Shown here: in pieces, positions 45,296 to 57,900 of the stretch
Layout: every line of letters begins with the position of its first letter
Numbering within the stretch: position 1 is the first letter of the stretch
Origin: M3007 sp037445225
GTDB lineage: Bacteria > Bacteroidota > Bacteroidia > Chitinophagales > Saprospiraceae
Direction: 5' to 3'
Assembly: GCA_037445225.1 (NCBI GenBank)
Contig: JBBIKW010000002.1
Coordinates: 186,001 to 250,000 of the forward strand
DNA length: 64,000 bases
Notes under the pieces: generated by a model
Told to the model about the DNA's origin: nothing
Database searches by the model: none
Seen by the model: only the letters and a program-made list of their open reading frames with translations
Position numbers and translations under genes: made by a program

Positions 45296-46492
45296 ATGGC
45301 AAAAGATACATTTGTTCGCAGCAAACCCCACGTCAACATTGGGACGATTGGGCACGTAGACCACGGGAAGACGACGCTGACTTCCGCCATCACGTACGTG
45401 CTTTCTCAAAAGGGCTTGGCTAAGAAGATGGACTATGCGGCGATCGATGCTGCACCGGAAGAAAAAGAGCGCGGTATTACCATCAATACTGCTCACGTGG
45501 AATACGAGACGGAAAATCGCCACTACGCCCACGTGGACTGTCCGGGTCACGCCGACTACGTGAAGAACATGATCACCGGTGCAGCCCAGATGGACGGCGC
45601 TATTCTGGTGGTAGCGGCTACGGATGGTCCGATGCCGCAAACGCGCGAACACATCCTGTTGGCACGTCAGGTGGGCGTTCCCAAGATTGTGGTATATATC
45701 AACAAGGTGGATTTGGTGGATGACCCCGAGATGCTCGAGCTGGTGGAGATGGAAGTGCGCGAGCTGCTCAGTGCCTATAAGTTCGATGGCGATAACGCCA
45801 GCGTTATTCGCGGCTCGGCGCTCAAGGCGCTGGAGGGCGATCCGGAAGGAGTGCGCAGCATCGAAGAGCTGATGGCTGCTTGCGACCGCGACATTCCCGA
45901 GCCGGTGCGCGAAATCGACAAGCCTTTCCTCATGCCGGTGGAAGACGTGTTCACCATCACCGGCCGCGGTACGGTGGCTACGGGCCGTATTGAGCGCGGC
46001 GTTATCAACGTAAACGACCCCGTAGAGATCGTAGGCTTGATGAAGGACGGTGAGAAACCTAAGACCTCTACCGTGACGGGTGTGGAAATGTTCCGCAAAA
46101 TTCTCGATCGCGGTCAAGCGGGCGACAACGCCGGTTTGCTCCTCCGCGGCATTGAAAAGCACGAGATTAAGCGCGGCATGGTTATTTGCAAACCCGGCAG
46201 TGTGAAGCCGCACAAGCGCTTTAAATGTTCTGTATACGTACTGTCGAAAGAGGAAGGCGGTCGGCACACGCCGTTCTTTAGCGGCTATCGACCGCAGTTC
46301 TACTTCCGCACCACTGACGTGACGGGCGATGTAAAGCTACCACCAAACATCGAGATGGTCATGCCGGGCGATAACGTGGAATTCGAAGTGACGCTGCACA
46401 GCTCCATCGCGTTGGAGCAAGGGCTCCGCTTCGCTATCCGCGAAGGCGGCCGCACCATCGGCGCAGGACAAGTGACGGAGATCTTGGACTAA
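45296..46492 (+). CDS. tufA: Elongation factor Tu
   Basis: EF-Tu delivers aminoacyl-tRNA to the ribosome. The 398-residue protein has GHVDHGKTT at 19-27 (G1), RGITINTAHVEYE (G2), DCPGHADYVKNMITGAAQMDG (shown in part: DCPGHADYVKNM, G3), and YINKVDLVDD (G4). The C-terminal beta domains 2 and 3 are complete, ending GRTIGAGQVTEILD. It sits between tRNA-Thr (GGU) and tRNA-Trp in the conserved tRNA-tuf-secE-nusG order. The codon usage is strongly biased, as expected for a highly expressed gene. The 89-bp leader includes the 10-bp palindrome TGTTTAAACA. Confidence 0.98.
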   Translation: MAKDTFVRSKPHVNIGTIGHVDHGKTTLTSAITYVLSQKGLAKKMDYAAIDAAPEEKERGITINTAHVEYETENRHYAHVDCPGHADYVKNMITGAAQMDGAILVVAATDGPMPQTREHILLARQVGVPKIVVYINKVDLVDDPEMLELVEMEVRELLSAYKFDGDNASVIRGSALKALEGDPEGVRSIEELMAACDRDIPEPVREIDKPFLMPVEDVFTITGRGTVATGRIERGVINVNDPVEIVGLMKDGEKPKTSTVTGVEMFRKILDRGQAGDNAGLLLRGIEKHEIKRGMVICKPGSVKPHKRFKCSVYVLSKEEGGRHTPFFSGYRPQFYFRTTDVTGDVKLPPNIEMVMPGDNVEFEVTLHSSIALEQGLRFAIREGGRTIGAGQVTEILD

Positions 46493-46516
46493 CTAATCTG
46501 AATAGTGGCGGAGTCG

Positions 46517-46545
46517 GAGCGCGCAGCGTATTTTTCCTCGCGCTC
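46517..46545 (+). other. Hairpin between tufA and tRNA-Trp
   Basis: GAGCGCG and CGCGCTC form a perfect 7-bp stem with a 15-nt loop containing TTTTT. There is no U tract after it, so it is more likely an RNA processing or stability element than a terminator. Confidence 0.35.
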
Positions 46546-46556
46546 TGCTCCAATGA

Positions 46557-46629
46557 AGGGGTATAGCTCAATTGGTAGAGCGGCGGTCTCCAAAACCGCA
46601 GGCTGCGGGTTCGAGTCCTGCTGCCCCTG
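46557..46629 (+). tRNA. tRNA-Trp (CCA)
   Basis: The acceptor stem AGGGGTA pairs with TGCCCCT with one mismatch-like A-T/T-A end pair. The anticodon stem-loop GCGGT-CTCCAAA-ACCGC has anticodon CCA, and the T arm is GCGGGTTCGAGTCCTGC with discriminator G. A location just before secE is common in bacteria. Confidence 0.96.
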
Positions 46630-46635
46630 CTCATC

Positions 46636-46670
46636 AAATACCTTTAGCCTTTAAGGCTTTTCAAGTATTT
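46636..46670 (+). other. Nested inverted repeat in the secE leader
   Basis: AAATAC pairs with GTATTT, and inside it AGCC pairs with GGCT around TTTAA. The structure ends 14 bp before the secE start. It could mark RNA processing between tRNA-Trp and the secE message. The internal loops make it only moderately stable. Confidence 0.3.
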
Positions 46671-46684
46671 AAGGTTGCGCTCCT

Positions 46685-46876
46685 ATGGAAAAAATCGCCC
46701 TTTATCTAAAGGAAAGTTATCAGGAGCTCATGGAGCACGTGACATGGCCTACCATGACTCAGCTACAAGAAAGTACGATTGTGGTGTTGGTCACCTCCGT
46801 GCTTCTGGCATTGATTATTTTCCTGATGGACGTGGCCTGCAGCCTCACCTTCAAAAGTATTTACGGCGTTTTTTAG
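46685..46876 (+). CDS. secE: Preprotein translocase subunit SecE
   Basis: SecE stabilises SecY in the Sec translocon. The short 63-residue form has a cytoplasmic amphipathic helix (LKESYQELMEHVTWPT) with the typical V(T/S)WP turn, then one membrane helix (IVVLVTSVLLALIIFLMDVAC). The position before nusG, after tufA and tRNA-Trp, is the standard one. It starts 55 bp after the tRNA. Confidence 0.95.
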   Translation: MEKIALYLKESYQELMEHVTWPTMTQLQESTIVVLVTSVLLALIIFLMDVACSLTFKSIYGVF

Positions 46877-46917
46877 CGCGGTAAAACCAAAGCGTATCCG
46901 TCCGCTCCACACCGATT

Positions 46918-47511
46918 ATGGCCAGAAGTAAGAAGGAAGAAGTCACCGAAGCGCCCAAGCCGATGGTAGAAGAACGGCGCTGGTACGCTTTGCGGGTGAT
47001 CAGCAGTCACGAAAAGAAGATCAAGGAGCGTATCGAGATGGAAATGGAACGCTCCGGATGGAAAGATTTTATCTTTCAAGTGGTAGTGCCTACAGAAAAG
47101 GTCTATAAGGTGCGCGCGGGAAAAAAGGTATCTCAGGAACGCAATCTCCTTCCCGGGTATGTTTTGATAGAGGCGTTGAACACGCGGCTGCAAGGCGATA
47201 TCGTCAAGACGATCAGCGAGATCCCCAATGTGGTGTATTTTCTGGGGAAAGAAAACCCCACGCCCATGACGCAATCTGAAGTCAATCGGCTTTTGGGCAT
47301 TGCCGACGAAAGCTTAGCCTCCGGAGAATCGATCGCCGAACCCTTTATCGTGGGTGAAAACGTAAAGATTATCGATGGCCCATTTGTCGATTTTGTCGGA
47401 GAAATCAAGGAGGTAAATGAGGAAAAGCGCCAACTGAAGGTTATCGTTAAAATTTTCGGGCGCGGCACTGAGGTGACATTAGGCTTTCTTCAAGTGGAAA
47501 AAATCACCTGA
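46918..47511 (+). CDS. nusG: Transcription antitermination factor NusG
   Basis: NusG binds RNA polymerase and links it to Rho or the ribosome. The 197-residue protein has an N-terminal NGN domain (RRWYALRVISSHEKKIKERIE, of which RWYALRVIS is the typical start) and a C-terminal KOW domain (GENVKIIDGPFVDFVGEIKEV). A Lys-rich N-terminal tail of about 20 residues comes first. It lies 41 bp after secE and 95 bp before rplK. The position is conserved across bacteria. Confidence 0.96.
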   Translation: MARSKKEEVTEAPKPMVEERRWYALRVISSHEKKIKERIEMEMERSGWKDFIFQVVVPTEKVYKVRAGKKVSQERNLLPGYVLIEALNTRLQGDIVKTISEIPNVVYFLGKENPTPMTQSEVNRLLGIADESLASGESIAEPFIVGENVKIIDGPFVDFVGEIKEVNEEKRQLKVIVKIFGRGTEVTLGFLQVEKIT

Positions 47512-47606
47512 TTTCTTTTTTAGAGACCCGATAAATGGGTGTGCTTCCCTCGAAAGAGGAAACCGCTGTTGCTAATCTTTCCTACAACGCATTTTAGACT
47601 GCAACT

Positions 47607-48056
47607 ATGGCAAAAGAAGTAGAATTTTATATTAAACTCCAAGTGAAAGGAGGGCAGGCACAGCCGTCCCCGCCTATTGGTCCCGCTTTGGGCTCGAAGG
47701 GCGTAAATATCATGGAGTTTTGCAAGCGCTTCAACGCGCAGACGCAAGACCAGATGGGCAAGCTGCTGCCGGTGATCGTTTCTGTATACAAGGACAAGAC
47801 GTTCGATTTTGTCATCAAAACGCCACCGGCTTCGGTTCAGCTGTTTGAGGCGGCCCGTTTACAACCGGGACAGGGCTCTCCTCAGCCCAACCGGAAAAAG
47901 GTAGGCTCGGTAACCTGGGATCAGGTGCGCGCTATTGCCGAAAACAAAATGCCCGACCTCAATTGCTTTACTATCGAGGCTGCCATGAAGATGATCGCCG
48001 GTACCGCGCGCAGCATGGGCTTGACCATCGAAGGCACTCCGCCTTGGCAAAAATAA
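47607..48056 (+). CDS. rplK: 50S ribosomal protein L11
   Basis: L11 forms the base of the GTPase-associated stalk with L10 and L7/L12. The 149-residue protein starts AKEVEFYIKLQVKGGQAQPS PPIGPALGSKG-like (QPSPPIGPALGSKGVNIMEF) and ends in ARSMGLTIEGTPP, with the conserved C-terminal RNA-binding part. The 95-bp gap after nusG contains a small hairpin with a GAAA tetraloop (CCTC-GAAA-GAGG near 47556), a possible L1 target, but this is speculative. Confidence 0.97.
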   Translation: MAKEVEFYIKLQVKGGQAQPSPPIGPALGSKGVNIMEFCKRFNAQTQDQMGKLLPVIVSVYKDKTFDFVIKTPPASVQLFEAARLQPGQGSPQPNRKKVGSVTWDQVRAIAENKMPDLNCFTIEAAMKMIAGTARSMGLTIEGTPPWQK

Positions 48057-48122
48057 CATCGCGTTCTTCTATAAAGGGAGTTTCGGCCCACCGAAATGTT
48101 TGACCTTTAAAAAAGCATTGAC

Positions 48123-48818
48123 ATGAAAAAACTGACAAAAAAGCGCAGAGCCGTCGAGGGTAAAGTCGATAGGAACAGGGAATACTCCTTAGAAGAAGCT
48201 ATGGCCCTGGTAAAGGAGGTTAACACTGCCAAGTTTGACGCCTCCGTAGATGTACACGTTCGTTTAGGTGTAGACCCGCGCAAGGCCGACCAGGCGCTGC
48301 GTGGAACGGTCTCTTTGCCGCACGGTACGGGTAAGACCAAGCGCGTGTTGGTGTTCTGCACACCGGAGAAGGCCGATGAAGCGAAAGCTGCTGGCGCCGA
48401 CTATGTGGGTCTGGACGAGTACATCCAAAAAATAACTGAAGGCTGGCTGGATGTCGATGTGATCATCGCCACGCCCAATGTGATGGCTCAACTGGGTAAG
48501 GTTGCCCGTATCTTAGGGCCACGCGGCTTAATGCCCAACCCCAAGACAGGCACTGTGACCAACGACATTGCTGCGGCAGTACAGGAGGTTAAGAAGGGCA
48601 AGATCGCCTTTCGCGTCGACAAGTTCGGCATAGTGCATGCCTCCATTGGGCGCGTCTCCTTTACACCGCAACAACTCGCCGAAAATGCCCACGAGCTCAT
48701 AAGTACGCTGGTGCGTATGAAGCCCTCCAGCGCCAAGGGAACGTATATGAAGTCGATAGCTGTGGCCAGTACGATGAGCCCCGGTATTGCGGTGGATCCC
48801 AAGTCAATCAAAGTGTAA
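48123..48818 (+). CDS. rplA: 50S ribosomal protein L1
   Basis: L1 forms the movable stalk of the 50S subunit beside the E site, and in many bacteria it represses its own operon. The 231-residue length and the words KFDASVDVHVRLGVDPRKAD, GPRGLMPNPKTGTV and the closing MKSIAVASTMSPGIAVDP identify it. It lies 66 bp after rplK and 42 bp before rplJ. Confidence 0.97.
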   Translation: MKKLTKKRRAVEGKVDRNREYSLEEAMALVKEVNTAKFDASVDVHVRLGVDPRKADQALRGTVSLPHGTGKTKRVLVFCTPEKADEAKAAGADYVGLDEYIQKITEGWLDVDVIIATPNVMAQLGKVARILGPRGLMPNPKTGTVTNDIAAAVQEVKKGKIAFRVDKFGIVHASIGRVSFTPQQLAENAHELISTLVRMKPSSAKGTYMKSIAVASTMSPGIAVDPKSIKV

Positions 48819-48860
48819 CGCATTTGCCAACGGCAGTAGTTCAAAAAGCAAATCCACACC

Positions 48861-49394
48861 ATGACACGCGAAGATAAAAGCGCCGCTATTGCAGAGCTTC
48901 AAGAGGTGTTGGGCAACACCGCCTTTTTTTATTTAGCCGACTCGTCTACCTTGACGGTAGCGCAGATCAATAAGTTTAGGCGCATGTGCTTTGAGAAGGG
49001 AGTGAAGGTAAAAGTCGCCAAGAACACCCTTATCCGAAAGGCATTAGAGGCCTTGGCAGCAGAAGGCCGCAACCCCTACGAACCTCTCTACGACAGCTTA
49101 CACGGCCCGACTACCCTCTTGGTCTGCGACAATCCGAAAGCGCCGGCACAATTAATCGAAGAGTTTCGCAAAACGGCGGAACGCCCCATCTTAAAAGCGG
49201 CCTACATCGACTCCAGTATCTATATCGGTGATGACCAGCTGAAGGCTTTAGTTAACCTAAAGAGCAAGGAAGAGCTCATCGGTGAAATTGTGGACCTACT
49301 CCAGTCACCTGCGCGCAACTTAGCCGCACTCATCACAGCCTCGGGCAGCAAGGTGGCCGGTATCGTGAAGACACTTGCCGAGCGCGAAGGGTAA
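48861..49394 (+). CDS. rplJ: 50S ribosomal protein L10
   Basis: L10 anchors the L7/L12 dimers to 23S rRNA. The 177-residue protein starts MTREDKSAAIAELQEVLGNT, with FRRMCFEKGVKVKVAKNTLI as the RNA-binding part and a C-terminal helix that binds L12. The 42-bp leader is too short to hold the full autoregulatory L10 structure seen in E. coli. A 126-bp gap to rplL contains the rplL promoter element. Confidence 0.96.
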   Translation: MTREDKSAAIAELQEVLGNTAFFYLADSSTLTVAQINKFRRMCFEKGVKVKVAKNTLIRKALEALAAEGRNPYEPLYDSLHGPTTLLVCDNPKAPAQLIEEFRKTAERPILKAAYIDSSIYIGDDQLKALVNLKSKEELIGEIVDLLQSPARNLAALITASGSKVAGIVKTLAEREG

Positions 49395-49486
49395 GCTATT
49401 CTCTACGGCTTCCAAGCATCTCGTTTATGCACTTTTATACGAAAAACCGCCAATACACCACTGAAAACGCTATTTCTACTTTTTCT

Positions 49487-49494
49487 TAACTTTG
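49487..49494 (+). promoter_or_regulatory. Internal promoter element for rplL
   Basis: TAACTTTG matches TAnnTTTG and lies 27 bp before the rplL ATG in a 126-bp AT-rich gap. It would give rplL, the most abundant ribosomal protein, its own transcript with a leader of about 20 nt. No clear upstream TTG is present. Confidence 0.5.
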
Positions 49495-49520
49495 CGAATC
49501 ATTTTAAACATTTCGACAAA

Positions 49521-49907
49521 ATGGCAGATCTGAAAGCACTTGCTGAGCAATTAGTGAATCTCACGATTAAGGAGGCGAATGAGTTGGCTGCGATCCTAAA
49601 GGACGAATACGGCATCGAGCCCGCTGCCTCCGCCGTGGCCGTTGCGGCAGTGCCGGGTGCCGCTGCAGGTGGAGCTGCAGAGGCTGCTCCGGAGAAGACG
49701 GAATTCGATGTCATCTTGAAAGATGCCGGTGCAGGTAAGCTGAACGTCATCAAAGAAGTGAAGAACCTCTTGGGGTTAGGTCTGGCTGAAGCTAAGAGCT
49801 TGGTCGACAACGCTCCAAGCCCCATTAAGACGGGGATAAGCAAGGCAGAAGCCGAATCGCTCAAAGCCACCCTCGAAGGACTGGGAGCTACCGTAGAACT
49901 GAAGTAG
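49521..49907 (+). CDS. rplL: 50S ribosomal protein L7/L12
   Basis: L7/L12 is present in several copies on the ribosome stalk and recruits translation factors. The 128-residue protein has the helical N-terminal dimer domain (KALAEQLVNLTIKEANELAA), an Ala-Gly-Pro rich hinge at about 38-55, and the C-terminal domain (KTEFDVILKDAGAGKLNVIK, LGLAEAKSLVDNAP). It is preceded by its own probable promoter and followed by a terminator-like hairpin, which would let it be made in excess of rpoB. Confidence 0.97.
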   Translation: MADLKALAEQLVNLTIKEANELAAILKDEYGIEPAASAVAVAAVPGAAAGGAAEAAPEKTEFDVILKDAGAGKLNVIKEVKNLLGLGLAEAKSLVDNAPSPIKTGISKAEAESLKATLEGLGATVELK

Positions 49908-50051
49908 GAGCGCGACCGAAGGAGCCTTTGACGGTGGAGATATGCGAAAGACCTTCTTCGAGATCTTCACTCTTGTGTTAATGCCTTCCCTTCTGTTGTC
50001 TTCTCTTTTACGGATGTTCTACGCGGATTCTTCACTTATCGAATACACTTG

Positions 50052-50099
50052 GGCTTAGTGCTTTGAGGTGTCTCATCTCAAATGCACTAAGCCTCTTTT
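50052..50099 (+). terminator. Terminator-like hairpin between rplL and rpoB (probable attenuator)
   Basis: GGCTTAGTGC pairs with GCACTAAGCC over 10 bp, and an inner TTTGAG-CTCAAA pair extends it past one bulge. TCTTTT follows the stem. It lies about 145 bp after rplL and 107 bp before rpoB. In E. coli an attenuator at the same place reduces rpoBC expression relative to L12, so partial termination is likely here. Confidence 0.6.
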
Positions 50100-50205
50100 C
50101 GTCTTGAAACGGCGAACGACCTCTCTCTTTGAAATCTCTTCTCTGCCCTTCGGTCACATCTTTCTGGCCGGAAAAGCCTACAGCACACTAGTATAAATTG
50201 CTACA

Positions 50206-54090
<3,885 letters not shown>

Positions 54091-54126
54091 GAAACGCCTT
54101 GCTCGTATCGCGCAAACGTTGAGGCC

Positions 54127-54951
54127 ATGACGGACATTGCGGTATACCTTTCTGGGGAGCGCCTTTACGGCGACGACCTGCCCTTAGAGCAAATCGCCTC
54201 TTGGTACGAGGACGAGCGGGAAGGGTATGCGCAATTGGTTGAGCAGTATGGCTGGGCAGAAGCTCAGGGTAGGTATTCTTATCATCCGCTCAACGTGTTC
54301 TACGGCTACCGCCATCTGCCTAAAGAAGCTTTCTTCGCGCGCGCTATGGGCTTAGGGTCAGCTACGGGCGAAGAGTTCTTGCCGGTCCTATCGCGTATCG
54401 GAACCATTGACATAGTCGAACCTTCCGAGCGATTAAAGCGCGCAGACTTGAGAGGCGTTCCCCTGCATTATCATCGCCCTGCAATAGACGGCACCCTTCC
54501 GTTTGCAGACAACTCCTTCGATCTTCAAACGTGTTTTAGCACCTTGCACCACATCCCAAATGTTTCGCGTGTCTTACGCGAACTGCACCGGTGCTTAGCA
54601 CCCGGAGGGTTCTTACTCATCCGCGAACCCGTCCATTCTATGGGCGATTGGCGCTATCCGCGGCCCATGCTGACAAAACACGAGCGCGGCATCCCGCTGG
54701 GCTTTTTCCGACAGCGCATCGCAGAGCTGGGCTTCAAAGTGGTGCGGGAAACGCTGTGCTTGGCTATGAATGCCTTTTTGCAGCGCACCGTCGGCAAGTG
54801 GCTCAATGTCCAGCTAACGGAGTACAAGGCGTATATTTATGTAGATGCCTTCCTGTCGCGGTTGACGGCTTTCAACTTGCACTATCACCCCAAAAACCTG
54901 TGGCAACGCATCGCACCTCAGAGCGTCTTTTACGTTTTACAGAAAACATAA
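54127..54951 (+). CDS. SAM-dependent methyltransferase inserted between rpoB and rpoC
   Basis: This is a 274-residue class I methyltransferase-like protein. The region around GLGSATGEEFLPVLSRIGTIDIVEPSERL (in part: IDIVEPSERL) supplies the nucleotide-binding strand ends, although motif I GLGSATGEEF is less glycine-rich than usual. LPFADNSFDLQTCFSTLHHI and LHRCLAPGGFLLIREPVHS are post-motifs of the UbiE/Methyltransf_11 group. It starts 36 bp after rpoB and ends 46 bp before rpoC, so it must be transcribed with them. Base usage is like that of its neighbours. The target is unknown; the position does not prove a link to RNA polymerase. Confidence 0.8.
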   Translation: MTDIAVYLSGERLYGDDLPLEQIASWYEDEREGYAQLVEQYGWAEAQGRYSYHPLNVFYGYRHLPKEAFFARAMGLGSATGEEFLPVLSRIGTIDIVEPSERLKRADLRGVPLHYHRPAIDGTLPFADNSFDLQTCFSTLHHIPNVSRVLRELHRCLAPGGFLLIREPVHSMGDWRYPRPMLTKHERGIPLGFFRQRIAELGFKVVRETLCLAMNAFLQRTVGKWLNVQLTEYKAYIYVDAFLSRLTAFNLHYHPKNLWQRIAPQSVFYVLQKT

Positions 54952-54997
54952 GCAGGGCGCTCCACTCATTCTAACCACTCCTTCAACTGTACTCGAT

Positions 54998-57900
54998 ATG
55001 CCTTTCAAGAAAAAGAGCAACAAGACCGACCAAAACTTCGAGAGTATTGTCATTAGCCTGGCTGGGCCAGAAGATATTTTGGAACGCAGCTACGGCGAAG
55101 TGCTTAAGCCGGAAACAATCAATTACCGCTCTTACAAACCTGAGCGCGACGGCCTGTTTTGCGAGCGCATCTTTGGTCCAGTAAAGGACTACGAGTGTTT
55201 CTGCGGCAAATACAAGCGCATCCGCTACAAGGGCATTGTCTGCGATCGCTGCGGAGTGGAAGTGACCGAAAAGAAAGTGCGGCGCGAGCGCATGGGCCAT
55301 ATTCGCCTCGTGGTACCGGTCGTACATATTTGGTTCTTCAAGAGCCTGCCCAACAAGATTGGCTACCTGCTAGGGTTGGCTTCAAAGAAGCTGGAGTCCA
55401 TCATTTACTATGAGCGCTATGTTGTCATACAGCCGGGAATTAAGGCTAATGACGGTATCGCTAAGATGGATCTGCTTACGGAAGAAGAGTACTTAGAAAT
55501 CTTGGAGACGCTGCCCAAGGACAACCAGCATCTCGACGATACGCATCCCGACAAGTTTATCGCGAAGATGGGGGCGGAGGCCATTGAGATCTTGTTGCGC
55601 ACGCTCGATCTCGATGCTTTGGCGGCAGAGCTGCGCCACGAGGCCAACTCCGAGACAAGCCAGCAAAAGAAGACCGAAGCGAATAAGCGGCTGCGCGTGG
55701 TCGAAGCTTTCCGCAAGGGCTTAGAGACGTCGGGACAACGCCCAGAGTGGATGGTCATCCATTACCTTCCGGTTATCCCGCCCGATCTGCGGCCTTTGGT
55801 ACCACTCGATGGCGGTCGCTTTGCTTCATCGGACTTGAACGATCTCTACCGCCGAGTGATCATCCGCAATAATCGCCTTAAGCGCTTGCTCGAGATCAAA
55901 GCGCCGGAAGTGATCTTGCGCAACGAAAAGCGCATGCTGCAGGAAGCGGTTGACTCTCTATTCGATAACTCCCGAAAGTCGAACGCGGTCAAAGCCGATG
56001 GCGGCCGGGCCCTTAAGTCCCTCTCCGACATCCTCAAGGGCAAACAAGGGCGCTTCCGCCAAAACCTCTTGGGTAAACGCGTAGACTATTCGGGCCGCTC
56101 CGTCATCGTCGTTGGTCCTACCCTTAAGCTGCACGAGTGCGGTCTGCCCAAGGCCATGGCAGCCGAGCTGTTTAAACCCTTCATCATCCGCAAGCTTATC
56201 GAGCGCGGCATTGTAAAGACGGTCAAGTCGGCCAAAAAGCTCGTTGACCGCAAAGACCAGGTTATCTGGGAAATTTTGGAAAACATCTTGCGCGGCCACC
56301 CCGTGTTGCTCAACCGCGCCCCGACGCTGCACCGTCTGTCCATCCAGGCTTTCCAACCGAGACTTATAGAGGGCAAGGCTATCCAACTACACCCGCTGGT
56401 CTGCGGTGCCTTTAATGCGGACTTCGATGGCGACCAGATGGCCGTACACGTGCCTTTGAGCCATGCCGCTATTTTGGAGGCCCAAGTGCTCATGCTGTCG
56501 AGCCACAACATGCTCAACCCGCAGGACGGTTCTCCCATCACCGTACCCTCGCAAGACATGGTGTTGGGCCTCTACTACCTCACCAAAGAGCGCAAGTCGA
56601 CGCCCGACAACCCTGTTAAGGGGGAGGGCCGGCGGTTTTACTCGCCCGAGGAGGTACAGATCGCTTACAACGAAGGACAGATAGACCTGCATGCCATTAT
56701 CGAATGCCGGGTGCCGGTAGAGGAAAATGGTCGGTTGGTGATGCGCCGTACCCAGACTACGGTAGGGCGCGTGCTTTTTAACCAGATCGTGCCGGAGAAT
56801 GTCCCCTTTATCAACGAGCTGCTGACGAAGCGCAATATGCGGGGCATCATCGCTGACATCCTACAGCGCACCGATTTAAAGCGCACTGCCGAGTTCTTGG
56901 ACGGTATCAAAGAATTGGGATTCGGCTGGTCTTTCAAGGCTGGGTTGTCCTTCAACCTTGGAGACCTTATCGTGCCGGAGATTAAAAAGATGGTGTTGGA
57001 GGCCGCTCAGCAAGAAGTCGACGAGGTCTGGGAGAACTATAATATGGGCCTCATTACCTACAACGAGCGCTACAACCAGATCATCGACAAGTGGACGTAT
57101 GCCGACAACCGCATCACCGACCGGCTCTTGCAAGAGCTGAGCCAACATCGGCAAGGGTTTAACCCCGTGTTCATGATGCTCGACTCGGGAGCGCGCGGCT
57201 CGAAGCAACAGATCAAGCAATTGTGTGGGTTGCGCGGCCTCATGGCCAAGCCCCGAAAGTCGGGCGATACAGGAGGGGCGATCATCGAAAACCCCATTCT
57301 GTCGAACTTCTTGGAAGGGCTCTCGGTACAGGAGTACTTCATCTCCACACACGGCGCCCGCAAGGGTTTGGCTGACACGGCTCTGAAAACTGCCGATGCC
57401 GGTTATCTTACTCGCCGCTTGGTCGATGTCGCGCAGGATGTCGTCGTCCGCGAAGAAGATTGCCATACGTTGCGCGGCATCGACACTTCCGCGCTGCGCG
57501 AGGGCGACAAGATCATTCAGCCGCTCTCCGAGCGCATCAAGGGTCGCTTTAGCCTTTATGACGTGTATCACCCCGATACCGAAGAGCTGCTCGTCGCGGC
57601 GGGTGAATTCATTACCGATAAGCTTGCCAAAGCTATCGAAGATGCAGGAGTTGAAACTGTGACCATCCGATCGGTGCTCACCTGCGAAAGCCGGCGCGGC
57701 GTTTGTGCCAAGTGCTACGGCAAAAACCTCGCTACAGGGCGAGTGGCTGAGATAGGCGATGCCGTAGGCATCATTGCCGCTCAGTCCATCGGCGAGCCCG
57801 GTACCCAGCTGACTCTACGCACCTTCCACACCGGCGGTACGGCTATGGTGGGCAAAGCCGAAAATGAGATCGTGGCCCGCTATGCCGGTGTGGTCGAATT

